Origin: Chrysopilus asiliformis
Lineage: Eukaryota > Arthropoda > Insecta > Diptera > Rhagionidae
Assembly (NCBI GenBank): GCA_964034945.1
Contig: OZ035961.1
Location: forward strand, 18,739,243 to 18,803,242
Length of the DNA: 64,000 bases
Direction: 5' to 3'
In this document: positions 47,763 to 59,940 of the stretch, one piece after another
Numbering within the stretch: the stretch's first letter is position 1
Layout: every line of letters starts with the position of its first letter
The notes under the pieces: generated by a model
Database searches by the model: none
Seen by the model: only the letters and a program-made list of their open reading frames with translations
What the model was told of the DNA's origin: nothing
Program-made: the position numbers and the translations under genes

Positions 47763-50700
47763 CGAACTCCTACCTAGCCATTTGATTAAGATTATACTAT
47801 GCTATACTATACTATAATACAGTAAGAGAAGATGTGATGCTAATGTATCTACCTGATACTGCTCTGCTTCCACCCAGTGATGCTGTGATGTAGTCTTTAC
47901 AGTAAATGCTGCCTCAATTTTACTGTTTTTATGCTGGAGTTGGTGATCATGAATTGTTTATGCTATGTGTAGACGCCGACTATGCTGCTGTTGCTGTTGA
48001 TAATGAGGTTTTTTTGCTGCAGATGCTTCTCTCACCTCACGATCTTTCGGTAACAATATTTCACCTTCATTCACTTCGATCGGACCTCAACCGCGTTTCG
48101 TGTGCCGTTTTAACGTTATAACGTTTAGCAAAAATTCCCAAATATCGATCAAAAGTATTTAGAATATTTTAATATGTGTTGAATTATCATAATCGAGTTT
48201 ATTTCAACATTTGAAATTTTTTTAATGAATAATACCGTAGCGGCCTATAACTTAATTACACTTTTTTGTAAAAATCACTAATCTTTCAGTTCAGTTCCAG
48301 ATTTTTTTTTTTAACAAAATACTTTTAAATTCATATTATCGGTTATTTTGAATCAGAAATGAAAACGAATTGACCCGAAATTACCGGAAAGCTATTAGGG
48401 TTATGCAGACAGTAGCAAACTGAGCACTATTGTCATTTGAAATTTTTAAAAACCACACAAAAAAAGAGGTAGTCCATTGATTTTAGATTGTCATCAAATG
48501 TCAGTTAATGGACAAACTATTTTACTGTACAAAGATATTAGAAACATAAAACATATTTGACAAGATTGTTACACCCATACCAATCAAATAATTCGAAAAT
48601 GACAATTACTGCCCATACCTTCGATGCTGTGCAACCTAATAATGTTCGTATGATTTTTTAGGTCAAAATTTTCGTTCGACGAACTTTTGTCTTTCGATTT
48701 AAGTCTGTGTACGTTAATGACAAACTATGTACCTACTTTGATACCATTTCCATTATTTTTTCCATCAGATTTTAAGTAATTTTTGGGGAAATAATTTTCT
48801 GCTATTTGTTGTGAAAATCGACTCGGACAGGTCTCGTTGTAAAAGTGGCGAAATTCTCTTTTTCGAGATTTATTCGTAAAGCACCAATTAGAGAACCAAC
48901 GATTTGTGGTCATTATAAGAAACTCGAATTCCATTTAATTTCATTTCAATTGAGACAGGTTTTTAGAATTTCGACTATTTGCACAATAAATTACTAGTAA
49001 TGGGATGGCGTATATTTTGTCAAAATTGCTTTCTAATAACTCATTTAATAACCGGACATATAATTCATTTTTACAATACCCTTTTATGTTTTTTTAAAGA
49101 AAACTTCATTGATAGCTACAGCATTATGATCTTAGTTCAAATAAAACGACGCTAGTTTTGTGATTTCAAAAAAACAGAGAAAGAAACCAAAAAAAAAACA
49201 TTTATCCACCAGCTTTTGTCATTTCAAAGTTTTGTCCGTTTCACAATAAAACAAATGCTTCACCCTTTCTTGAACAAATAGGAAAATGTTTGCTATTTCC
49301 TTGATTTCAAAAACCAATGCACTATAAAAAGTGCTCACAAAGTATTTTAATTAACTTTGCCTTGCAGTTTTCTTGCGAAATTGAGTGTTGCAAAAAGTTT
49401 TTTTTAAGGAATTTATCTTAAAAGATTATGACCAATCTTGAGATATTGAAAGATTCATATACATAACATTAAATCAACATTTTTTTATTTACTTTTGTTA
49501 TGCTTTGTTCCACTGTTAAAGTTATATTAAAACTGGTATGTTAATCGCCGTTTACATTTGACACTTTATCCGCGAATTTTATTCTTCAACGCTAAATTCA
49601 TGTTGCACAACCATTACACCATCTTTTAAAAGCTTTTATTTAGCTTGCTTTCATATCTGTCTGTTTGTTTGCTTTCTGTTAGGGTCAAATCTTGTAATCT
49701 AATTTTGACAAATTTCCAATCATCCGATTGACTGGAGATTTTGGACACATACGTAACTCCGATGACTATACAATAGTTTCACTACTTCGTCCTTGTAAGG
49801 ATAGCCGAAATTCGTCCTTGTAAGGAATAGCCGATCCTTTAATGATTTATGGTCGCTGAATCCGATTCTGTGATCATTCTCTTCCTCAAATTTTCCGAAA
49901 AAATCTCATGTGGAGATTTTCAGGGTCGCTGAATCCGAAAAAGTAATTTTATGGTTATTACACAAAAGCGTAACTTGCTATTCCGTTTAAAATTATTACA
50001 GAAATAAATGGATATTTTTTAAAAATTTATTGCTTTATTACACTGCAACTTTTTCAAAAAGTTTCTTCATTGAAAAAAAACACTAACAAAAAAAACTGAT
50101 AAATAAGTATCCCAATACCGTTTGGAATTCATATTTTGCGTTGCAAATTCTTGCATTTCTTTAAGTTTTCTGTCACCAACAAATTGAACGAAGCAAATAT
50201 TTGTATATATATATTCAAATTCTTTAAAATTAGTATTACAAATTGAAATTTCAATCAAAATTGAAATGCCAAAAAAATGCAAATATTATAAATACGCCTA
50301 TATTAACATAATTAACAACTCAAAGTCAAAATATTTATTATAAAATGAATTTCAATAATTTTTTGTACCTTTGGAATGTGATTTAGTTTGAGTTCATTCA
50401 AAATATGATAAATTTAAACTTGAAAAGGTTTAGTTTAAACTTGAAACGAATTTCTAAATTGAGGGTCACTGCAATCAAATTTATTTAAAGCCTCGAAAAG
50501 AAATGAAAATTTCAAAAAACTGCAGCGCATCTTCAAAATCAAATTGTAAAATGTTGTAAAATTGCGTCAACAATGATATCGAAGGATTTTTAGGGAACAT
50601 AATAGAAGGGTGTAAAATTTCAAATGTCCCCAGCCTCATGTCAAAAGCTACTTCACTCCTCAACATGGGACATTTTTCTCGGTTTTCCCTTAGAGTTTTC

Positions 50701-53526
50701 ACCGCGTGCTGAAAATTAGATTCTTTATAAGGGCACACTGTTAATTTTTTGGAAATTACAGAATTAATACCCCTTACTAGATCACTATTTGAATAATTCC
50801 GAAATTTTGCAATAACTCTGTCTTCGAGGCAAAACTTACTTTCGCAATAAAATGACTTTCTGAGAAATCTTTCCACCATAATCTGATTTTGACTCATGTT
50901 GGTATCCGTGAGAAACGCTATTAGTAATGGGTCCTTGATTAAAAACTAAACATAATTATTGGGCTTCATATTTCTAAAATTTCGCAAGGTTGACAGTGCA
51001 TTGTCATTTGTGACGCAATTCGCTGAGCTTTTTAACAGTTTAGCTACCGTTACAAAGGAAATACAACAGAATTTTTATACCATCCATTGACGTCATTAGC
51101 GTCATTGAAACATTTTTAATCAAAGTCCAATCAAATTTATTTTTATAATTTAGGAAATAGAATCTTTATTTTTGAATTTGACCCTGCTTAAGAGGTGTGG
51201 AGCCACATCAGACATAGAATAAAATAACTATGATAATAAATGTAAAATATTCGTCACACTGCGTATTAGTCATGGTGGTTAAAATTCATTTCATCATAAA
51301 TACGTATCGGCTCAACCCCTGACGTGGCCCATGATTGCCAAATATTTTGAATGTATCAATTTGTTGAATTAAATTTTTTTTACACATATCATTAGTTCGA
51401 TTGAAAAATTCATTTGCATTTAGCTGCTGATTTAAGAAATTAATAGATTAGTGGTAACTAATTTTATAAAATTCGCATGAGAACAGTTATGAATTTTTTC
51501 ATTGTTTGCGAAAAATTTTGAACAATAGTTTACGATGTCGTAAAATCTAGCACATATTGTAATCTAGCCGAATTTGACTTAATTCGTCCTAATCAGTGGG
51601 CAATATTAATTTTTATTTGGTTTAAAATTTCTTATAATAGTAAATGTGTTTTTTTATTTGCTTGTATGCCACACTTAGAATGAGATTTTCTTAGGACAGC
51701 ACAATAGTTTATAATCACACCAGTCAATAAAACTAACTCAATCTATACATAACCCTATCAACTCTTCAAAATTATTATGATAAGATAGCATTGCACATTG
51801 TTGCGGTTATACGATGCTGACATCAAAACATATGATCAGCACGACAATAATTATCATAAACAAAGTCAATCAGAAGAGCTTTTCTTAAGACTTTTTTTCT
51901 GGAATACTGTTGCGACCTTGGCCCACAACTCACAAATACGGAAAAGTAAGAAAGACGAATGAACTTAATGACTCGCGCCGATGACCCGGAAATATTTTCA
52001 CCTGGTTTTTTTTCTCTTCTAAAAAGTTCATATTTTTTGTGTTGAATTGGTATCGGTTGGACACCGCTAAGAAATATGGAATTAAAAAATTTCAAGCGGA
52101 GTGTGTCAAGTTTACAATTGATCAGAAATTGTTGCATAACTTTTACTCTCATTTCGAATTTTGTAAAAGCCTTTAAGCGATTGAACGTTCCCAAACATAA
52201 AAATCGCCAGACATTATATTAAAAAAAAATTATCTATCTATATTTATGTTTCAAAAGAACAGTAATGACGAAATAAATGGTTTTCCAGATGGTTGACCCG
52301 CATGTGAAAAAGTTTGTTTTCGGTTTGATTACCTACTCCGCTAACCTGTAAGAAAAATTCATCAATGATGCTCGAAATTCGGTTACATTTTTCATATGGC
52401 TATCGTGTCAATAAGATTTCCGCCAAAAAATTTTACACAGTTAATTGCCGATAAACCAGGGCGACATGTAAAGCTTTGTGTATTGTCTAGATGAGATAAT
52501 ATGTTTGAATCCATTCACTGCATTTGATGGATATCCGTACAGGTAAAACTTAATAACAAGGTGGACTTAACGGCATGTACGAAGAAAACAAAAAAAGACA
52601 ACAATAAATTGTAAAATACGGTTAACAAGTTTTAGGACTTTTGGCAATATGTGTATTTCGAATTGATGGACGGACACACTCATACATCCCACATTCTAAT
52701 CGGTTGTTCATTTTTCCGGATATGCGAACATTCCTCTAACGATATTTAATGAAACCCCATTGGTAACTTCGAATACTTAAGCAGGGCATCTACTATGATG
52801 GACACGTGAATACAAGCCATTTGTAACTTTTACATATATAAACGTACATACGCACGAGTAAGTGCTTTATTTTGTAATCATGAAATAAGTTCGAGGTCAA
52901 ATAATGAAATTGAAGTTTTGCGGTTATTTCTGATTTTCTAATAGAAAAACAACAAGTAATTTTTAACGCTGTAGATGAGTTTTATCACGTCTGAAAATTC
53001 GAAAGTGATACGCAATATTAAAAACAAAATTGAACCGTTATGGGTCAATAGTCTGATAGTTAAAACAAACTTTGCATGATAACTTCACACTACAGTATAA
53101 TTAATATGATTAATTACTATTTGTTGGAATATTTAACTTAATGATATTTGGCACTCACTAAAATTTTGATTTGATGAATGTCACGTTATTTTACTAAAGA
53201 TTCTTTTATAGTTAAGTTTAGATTGAGAACCTATTTTTAAATATGTTCAAAAAATATTTCAAATTATTTTTATTTTAGACAAAACTTCATTTTTTTATGA
53301 TTTCTATTAATAAAAGAATATGAGTGAAAAAAGATTCCCACGTTAAATGAAAATTCCCGAAAATTCATTAAGAAACGGATTTTCTTCTTGATTTCTCAAC
53401 ATTTATTAGATTTAATATACTGTTTGTAAGGCACAAAAATAATAGTCGGATCATTTTTATAAATTTTTGGTAAATTTAAAATTTCCCACAGACTTTTGTA
53501 CAAATTTTGAAGGTAAATTCTAATTT
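47763..53526. other. Long intergenic region
   Basis: No recognisable gene. Two minus-strand frames of 138 and 123 codons (50481-50897, 51823-52194) have no known domain and sit in ordinary AT-rich sequence. A 24-base phrase beginning TTCGTCCTTGTAAGGA is repeated in tandem at 49787-49832. Confidence 0.4.
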
Positions 53527-54039
53527 TAGGGGAGACTGGGGCATTCTGGACCACGGGGAATTGCGGACCAGCGTCATTTTTTTCCCCTAGTAGTGGTTGG
53601 TAGCTGCAAATAACTGTAATCACTTTGCCTCATGTTAAGCTAATTTTCCTAACAGTACTCGACTTGTGTATACGCACTATCACCTCGCTTCGATAGCAAA
53701 TAGAAAAGTGATACTTCGAAATTTTTTTTTTCACTTTGTGTTTCGCTTAAATTTAACCACATTTTTCGAGAATCAACTCAAGTAAATATATTGATAATAT
53801 TCGCGGAGCCATAAGAATTCGACACAGACAAGAAATTTTGCATGAAGTTTGGATTGTGTTACTAATAGCTGCCATATTGTAAAAAAGAGCGTTCGGGGAA
53901 TTATGGACCACTTTTGTCGGGGAATTATGGACCACTCAGTTCTGACATTTGACAAGCCAACTTCGTGTATTTGATGCATATAAGTGTTTTTTCATGCAAA
54001 AACACAGCATTAGATTTTCAGCAATCATACTAATACATA

Positions 54040-54400
54040 TATACAAATGAGTTGGTGTCTGTCTGTCTGTTCCTCTTTCACGCAAAAACGGCTGAACCGA
54101 TTGTCTTGAAATGTGTCTGTGGTAGTTCTGGTTCCAACATAGGCATATGGAAAAGTAGCGCGAGTGGTGGGGGGAGTAAGGGGAGGAGGTAAAGTGATTT
54201 TGAAACTTAGTTTTCCCTCTATGTTACTCTTTCGCGGTAAACTACTGAACCGATTGGCCTGAAATTTGGCATAGATGTTCGTCGGGGGTCCAGCCCCAAC
54301 ATATACCCAATAAAAAGGTTTTTGAGTTCTTTCCGGTTTTCTTCGTATTCTAAAATTTAGACAAAAAAGCTTAACCTGGCAACGACGGGTATGCAAGCTT
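54040..54400. repeat. Dispersed repeat nested in the pogo-type element
   Basis: GTCTGTCTGTCTGTTCCTCT, then ACGGCTGAACCGATTG and, about 150 bp on, a second similar block CTACTGAACCGATTG with CCTGAAATTTGGCATAGATG. It ends near GGCAACGACGGGTATGCAAG. Blocks of this type occur as dispersed repeats in many insect genomes. Boundaries are approximate. Confidence 0.5.
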
Positions 54401-54499
54401 GGTACGATAATAATTTTTCAAATGCAAGTGTACAATGGTGAGGTTAGGTTCTCTTCTGAAGAGAATTTCGGTTACATTTACTTACCTTTTTTAGCCACA

Positions 54500-55061
54500 A
54501 TACCGCGTTATTATGCTAAAAAGAAGAAATCAATTGATTTCGACAATATTTTGGAGGCGATGGAGCAGGTGAAAATTCACAAGAGCTCACTCCGGCAAGT
54601 TTCAACGGCGTTTACAATTCCAAAAACCAATTTGATGCGCTATATCGCGAGTTTTGATAAGGCGAAGATCGACGTTGCTACTGCTGATGTGGATGTAATG
54701 AAGAATTTATTGAATGTAATGATGAAATCGGCCGTTTTGACATTGCCAGAGGTTGTAAATGAGCTTCGTGAGAAGGCTGATAAGAAGCGAAAGAGATTGG
54801 AGAAGAAAGGCGGTAAACCATGATCGAAAAAGCAAAAAGATCGTGGCAAATCGAAGACACCACAGAAGAAACAACCATCTTCAACCGATTGTGAGGTGGA
54901 AGAAGATATCGGTTTTTGCATAATTTGTAAGAAAAATATGCCAAAAAAAAATGAACCCCCGAAATACCATCGATGGCAACGTGTGCGATCGAGCTGTTCA
55001 TTTGGAATGTTCCGGGATGACTGCAAGTTACTGGACTTGCGAACATTGCGTTTCGGACTGA
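54500..55061 (+). pseudogene. Broken pogo-type transposase (HTH-psq plus PHD-like finger)
   Basis: The frame starts at IPRYYAKKK, where the usual MPR start has become ATA. Residues SIDFDNILEAMEQVKIHKSS onward form a psq-type helix-turn-helix up to about MRYIASF. A TGA at 54821-54823 interrupts the frame; beyond it the same frame reads on into a Lys-rich linker and CIIC. A frameshift near 54945, at an A run, is needed to reach VCDRAVHLEC and WTCEHC, the remaining metal ligands of a PHD-like finger, ending in a stop at 55059. The DDE domain expected between the two parts is absent. DNA-binding ends without the catalytic core mark it as a nonautonomous derivative. Confidence 0.8.
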
Positions 55062-55396
55062 TTTTCATTGCAATTTTTCACTTCATTTCACTTTGTCTGT
55101 TATATAATAAATATATGAATCAAAAAAAAAGTTTGTCTATCACATTTTTCCATTTTTAATCGATTTACAAAGTGGTCCACAATACCCCGAGATTTTTCAA
55201 AATCGCAAAAACGCCATTTTTGCACCAACTGATAAAACTTGTATAATTTAATACAATTTGACCGAACTGCTGTGACCCAAAGAAAGGTTTTTTATCGTAC
55301 TACAAATTCAAGCTTTGAAATTTTCAGAAAAAGTTATTTTTTTGCGAGTTTTTAGCCAAAATGAAAATGCGGTCCAGAACACCCCAGTCTCCCCTA

Positions 55397-56851
55397 CATA
55401 ATATTTCCACAATTACTTTTATTTAAATAAATTTAAAAAAAATTAAGTACATGGCATGTTTTCAATAGATATTAGTATCAAAATTCCGTTTAAAGTTACC
55501 ATAATTAGGGTTACCAAACATCTTCGATTAGGACAGCCCAAGATTTAAACATGTTTGGAAATGAAAATTCTTTTCCAGATTATTGAATTTGGTATTATAA
55601 TTTTATTTAATAAGTGTTATAATATACAAAACATACTCTACTGTGGACAGGGCTTGCTCTAAGTTATCGCAGCTATAATTATCGCCTGCGGCGCATTTTT
55701 TGATTCAATTTTTGCATGGGGTTGTGTAGCTCTTCACAGAAAAAAAAGTATTTCGTTGATTTTTAGCTAACTACATAAAAAAGTTGAACTACCAACAAAA
55801 GTAGAATTGGTCTGGTTAGAAAAATTGACTACATTTAAGTACCTCTCTGTCTACTTTTGTCGGTAATTCAACTATTTATTCTCGTTGTCTGAACATCAAC
55901 CAAAATTGTAGGTGAATTTACTAATCATTCTTTTCTTTGTTTATTTCTGTCATTCTGTTTAAAAAAAAATCACTTGCAGCGCATTTTAATTAATTGTATT
56001 TTTCCGGATTTGATTTCTTAGTTTTCATCCAACTCTTATTTTTTTTTACTAGAATTTTTGCATACAACATTTGTTGTTATTTCGCTCCAGCCATTTTTCT
56101 GCACCCCCCGCTCAGATAATCTCGGATACATCCTAAATAAATATGGTCACCCTAGGCATAATGAGCATTTACGATCGTGTTCTAGCGATTGAAACTCTTG
56201 ATATTTTTAATCACAGATACTCGCTCAGAAAATTCTAATGTCACCATTTTTCTTGCATCTTTTATCACGGCAATCACATATTCAGTAACAATACATTGCA
56301 ATTTTTATATTTTAATGAGAAAATTTGCTCGAAGGCCATAGCAATCAAGTGAGCTCTTTAATTATGTCATACATGATCAAAAATCTAACCAAAATTGTTA
56401 CCGCAGCAATATGCAAAATCGGCGGATATACCCAACTATTGTTAACATAAAAACATACTTTATATACATCACTATGTCTTATTCATATTAGTGTCTACAT
56501 GGATTTCATCTCATTCAAGTGAAGACGTTATTAGGTTTTGAGGTCTCACTTTATTCACATCTAATCAAATTTTTTACAACGTTGTAACCGCAAAATTCTC
56601 CATTGCTCAACTGATATCTCTGAATGAATTTAATTCCGAATATGACATTGTATGGCAGCAATCAACCACTTTGATTAAAAAAAAATAGTAAGACTGCCGT
56701 AGAAAAAAAATGATTCTAATTGACATAATGTCAACTATTCCTGTTGGTGTATTTACCACATTTGCCTAACATTTTTATTATACATTTGGATATTTTATTT
56801 GAAAAAAGCAAGTTTTGTAATATAATCATTTATACGGTAAAAAGATAGCAA
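55397..56851. other. Spacer with a hairpin
   Basis: AT-rich, without genes. It holds the imperfect palindrome at 55783-55872. Sequence around 56090-56160 is somewhat more GC-rich but unassigned. Confidence 0.45.
55783..55872. repeat. Imperfect palindrome, 23-bp arms
   Basis: Arms at 55783-55805 and 55850-55872, built on GTTGAAYTACCRACAAAAGT, pair at 21 of 23 positions around a 44-bp loop. Possibly a small foldback element. Confidence 0.6.
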
Positions 56852-56855
56852 TTAA

Positions 56856-57095
56856 CACTAGATTGCCCAAGCAAGTCATTTTGACTGCTTTTTAATTTCA
56901 ATCAGAAAAAACAATTATGTATATAATGACACAATTTGTTAGAATTTTGTGACTTTTTGTACAACATATAAATGCGTTTATTAATAATTGTAGTTACCGC
57001 CCCCTCCTTCACTTCCGGTATATATATATATGTGTTATACCTATATTGCCAAAAGCAGTCATTTTGACTGCTTGACTTCCTTGGGCAATCTAGTG
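56856..57095. mobile_element. 240-bp piggyBac-type MITE
   Basis: A TTAA duplication (56852-56855, 57096-57099) flanks perfect 16-bp inverted ends CACTAGATTGCCCAAG. Inner repeats AGTCATTTTGACTGCTT occur near both ends. There is no coding capacity. TTAA sites and the CACTAG-type ends fit piggyBac-related MITEs. Confidence 0.88.
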
Positions 57096-57384
57096 TTAAC
57101 GATTAGGAAGCAACAAAGATTTAAAACATTTCTGTCAAATCAAAATTGCGCAGAAATATTCGATATTTTTTGCGATTTTTTTAAGCCTTAAAAATTTACA
57201 ATCACATCCACCAAAATACGATTAACAATCAAATTTAATAATAATGGTTAAACATGTTAGAAGTTTATCCCTATAAAAACCAATTTTTTTGCTAATTCTT
57301 TACAGCCCGAAGTTTGTTCTTTCGAAATTGATTTTTTAAAATTTTTTTTGTAATTCAAAATGTTAATTTTATTAAATGTTAATT

Positions 57385-57437
57385 TTACATCGGACGATCC
57401 GCTGACCCACATTTGCTGATAAGGATCATCAAGTTAT
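57385..57437 (-). pseudogene. Relic 3' end of a DUF1091-type gene
   Basis: On the minus strand it reads DDPYQQMWVSGSSDV, corresponding to DDHYQQMWANGSAN at the end of the gene at 58465. Nothing recognisable of the rest of the gene survives upstream. It is the outermost member of the array on this side. Confidence 0.7.
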
Positions 57438-57553
57438 GATTAGCGTGTGCAATATATATTAACCTTATATTAAAATTGCTTTTTTATCTTGTTTTGAAAA
57501 TGTTTCGTTAACAAATGGAACTTTTTCATTTTTAAAAACAACGAAGACGTAAT

Positions 57554-58152
57554 AAAAAACATAACAAAAGCTATAATTGCCAATCTGGCAATCATTGGAG
57601 ACCCGTATGGTGATATTCGTATCAAAATTCGAACAGTTGCACCAAAATTCCACTTTGAAGTCAAACTTTCCAATAAGATTTTTTAAAATTTATTCCAATC
57701 GGATTTTGATGTATGGGAGTTTTATGTAGAATCATATCCTAAATAACTTTTGTTCTTGGACTTTTTTGATAAGATGCACCGTTTTTGCGATATTTACAAA
57801 AAACGTTTTCGTTCGTATGGGGGGTACCCCCCCCCCCCCCCCCCTAATGGTCCATTTTTGCCCATTAACGAACTTAGCCTCGCATTTTACGAAAAACGGA
57901 TCCACGCAAAATTTGAAGTCTCTAGCTCAATCCGTGCGCCCGCAATCCGCGCCACAGACAGACAGACGGACAGACAGACAGACGGACGGACAGACAGACA
58001 GACGGACAGACGGACGGACATGCAAAAATTAAATATTTTTATCATTCTAAACACACTGGTGTAATTCATTTTTTTGTGCGATGACGGGATCTTGGCGTTA
58101 CAAACGGTAAGGCAACGTTAATATACCCTTTGGTTTCACCATACGGGTATAA
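57554..58152 (-). mobile_element. DINE-1-like element, copy E
   Basis: Complete copy with both ends, a minisatellite of about 65 bp (57955-58020) and a run of about 18 C after GGGGGGTA (57827-57844). It separates the DUF1091 relic from the first intact gene. Confidence 0.87.
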
Positions 58153-58464
58153 AAAATACATACGTATTAAACATTAGCTTGCAGTAACTGGCGTTGCTCT
58201 AATAGTAATCAATAACGTATTTTATTGTATAGAAAAATTATACAAAAATCATTTTTAAATGAGTTTTTTCATATAATTTTTTCGATTTAATGTTGTTTTC
58301 ACGGACAGAAAAATTATAGATACTCATAATTAATATTTTATTTGTTTCTTTATTATTTTTTACTGTAAAGTTTACCATAGATCCCAAGTTATCAAATTCA
58401 AAATAAGTCAAATTGCGTAATATAGTTTTCAAAATAATTTCCCATAATTTTTTTTAATTTCTCG

Positions 58465-59059
58465 TTAATTATAGTATATTAATTTAGAATTAGCTGATCC
58501 GTTGGCCCACATTTGCTGATAATGATCATCACCATAAAGCTTGCCTGTCATATAAAATTCCGTCCATGGAAGATGGTTTCGCTCTGTAAAAATCGGAATT
58601 ATATCAGATGTCAGGCTTATTTTCCTTAAAACATAAATTCCAGCCTTAAAAGGGCATTTTTTGGGTAAATTTGTGTATTTTAATATTTTCAGCACGATTT
58701 TTAAGATAGCTTGTTCTGCTCGCCCAGCTAAAGTTTTGCAAACATCTTTTTTTAATCGAAGGATTTCAGTAATTCGATTTTCTTTTTGTCCATTTAACAC
58801 TCCAAAAGCCATTAATTTATTAATATCTTTTGTCAAGACACATCTTCCAGATGATACTGTCATATTTTCAATCAAATAATGGCATTTAACAAATGGAATA
58901 AAAATATTTAAATTCGCGTTTGTGACCGCCAGTTTCCATTTAGCCTAAAAAATTATTTATTAATAAAATATCTATGTCTAAACGATATCAGCAGTCAACT
59001 AATGCACACGTAGCAAAAATGGTCAGAAATACCATTAGAATTTGCCTCAGTATTTTCAT
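58465..59059 (-). CDS. Secreted DUF1091-type protein, copy 1 (CheA/CheB-like)
   Basis: Two coding exons: 59059-59000 (20 codons, signal peptide) and 58944-58465 (179 aa in all). The 55-bp intron has a GTTGAC donor. The mature part starts AKWKL and has the conserved pattern IFIPF..C.Y, SGRCVL, LKKDVCKTL, PKKCPFKAGIYVLRK and YGDDHYQQMWANGS. This C..L-(~30)-CP-x-G-Y arrangement is that of DUF1091 proteins, small secreted proteins with an MD-2/GM2-activator-like lipid-binding fold; the CheA/CheB proteins of Drosophila taste hairs belong here. Two paralogues lie to the right. Function beyond a secreted ligand-binding or accessory role is unknown. The exon 1 junction is inferred, but all three copies agree on it. 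Confidence 0.75.
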
Positions 59060-59940
59060 CTTTGACGTTCTTATATAAGTTTGACTTAAATTGATGCTAA
59101 TGAAAAAAAAAAAATTATTTTATTCGTTTTTTTTTTATCAACGATTTTTGTTTCTTACAACAGCTTGTTTTATTTTTGTGAAAATTGAATTTTATTTACG
59201 AAAAAGAATAAAATATACTTATTTGTATAAGTGCTCCGGGATACAGATGAAATGGATTCCAACAGAATTGAAGACATTTTTTTACATGCATGATTTGTGC
59301 AGATAATTTTTTGGCGAAAATAATTTATAAAGTATTCCGAAAATTGTCAAAAAACAAGTAATTAACTTTTTTTTTATTTCGGAACTTAATTTGTTTATTC
59401 AAAGCTTTTTTTAAAGTCAGTCGGCAATGTCCATTTCTTTTTTTGTTACAAAGGAATAGCATTCATGACATTTTTGAACCCGTATGGTGAAACCAAAGGG
59501 TATATTAAAGCCTTACCGTTTGTAACGCCAAGATCCCGTTATCACACACAAAAATGAATTACACCATTGTGTTTAGAATGATAAAAAAAAATTGAATTTT
59601 GCATGTCCGTCTGTCTGTTCGTCCGTCTGTTCGTCCGTCAGGCTGTGGCGCGGATTGCGGGCGCACGGATTGAGCTTGAGACTTGAAATTTTACGCAGAT
59701 TCGTTTTTCGTAAAATGCAAGGCTAAGTTCGTTAATGGGCGAAAATGGACTATTAGAAGGGGGGATACCCCCCATACGAACGAAAAGATTTTTTGCGAAT
59801 ATCTCAAAAACGGTGCATCTTATCAAAGAAGTGCAAGAACAAAAGTTATTTAGGATATGATTCTACATAAAACTCCCATACATCAAAATTCGATTGGAAT
59901 AAATTTAAAAAAAGTTTGACTTCAAAGTGGAATTTTCATA

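Larger units (their letters stand above)
53529..55394 (+). mobile_element. Pogo-type transposon derivative with HTH-psq and PHD-like remnants
   Basis: The terminal inverted repeats GGGGAGACTGGGG at 53529 and 55394 match at 24 of 26 positions including the flanking TA (53527-53528 and 55395-55396). Subterminal GGGGAATTATGGACCACT motifs recur near the left end, and GTGGTCCACAATACCCC near the right. Inside lies a broken transposase (54500-55061) lacking the DDE catalytic domain, and an unrelated repeat (54040-54400) inserted upstream of it. Confidence 0.88.

Noticed and set aside
47906..48121. 71-codon plus-strand frame
   Set aside because: Overlaps the candidate promoter island of the desaturase; the Leu/Val-rich translation comes from a CTG/GTT repeat-like stretch.
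50481..50897. 138-codon minus-strand frame
   Set aside because: It starts with ATG, but there is no recognisable domain, signal peptide or splice support, and composition is like the flanks. Kept only as a remark.
51823..52194. 123-codon minus-strand frame
   Set aside because: No domain, no similarity that I recognise, and no supporting context.
59067..59078. CTTATATAAG just upstream of DUF1091 copy 1 as a TATA box
   Set aside because: It lies only about 15 bases before the ATG, which would place transcription start inside the coding sequence, and the other two copies lack it.
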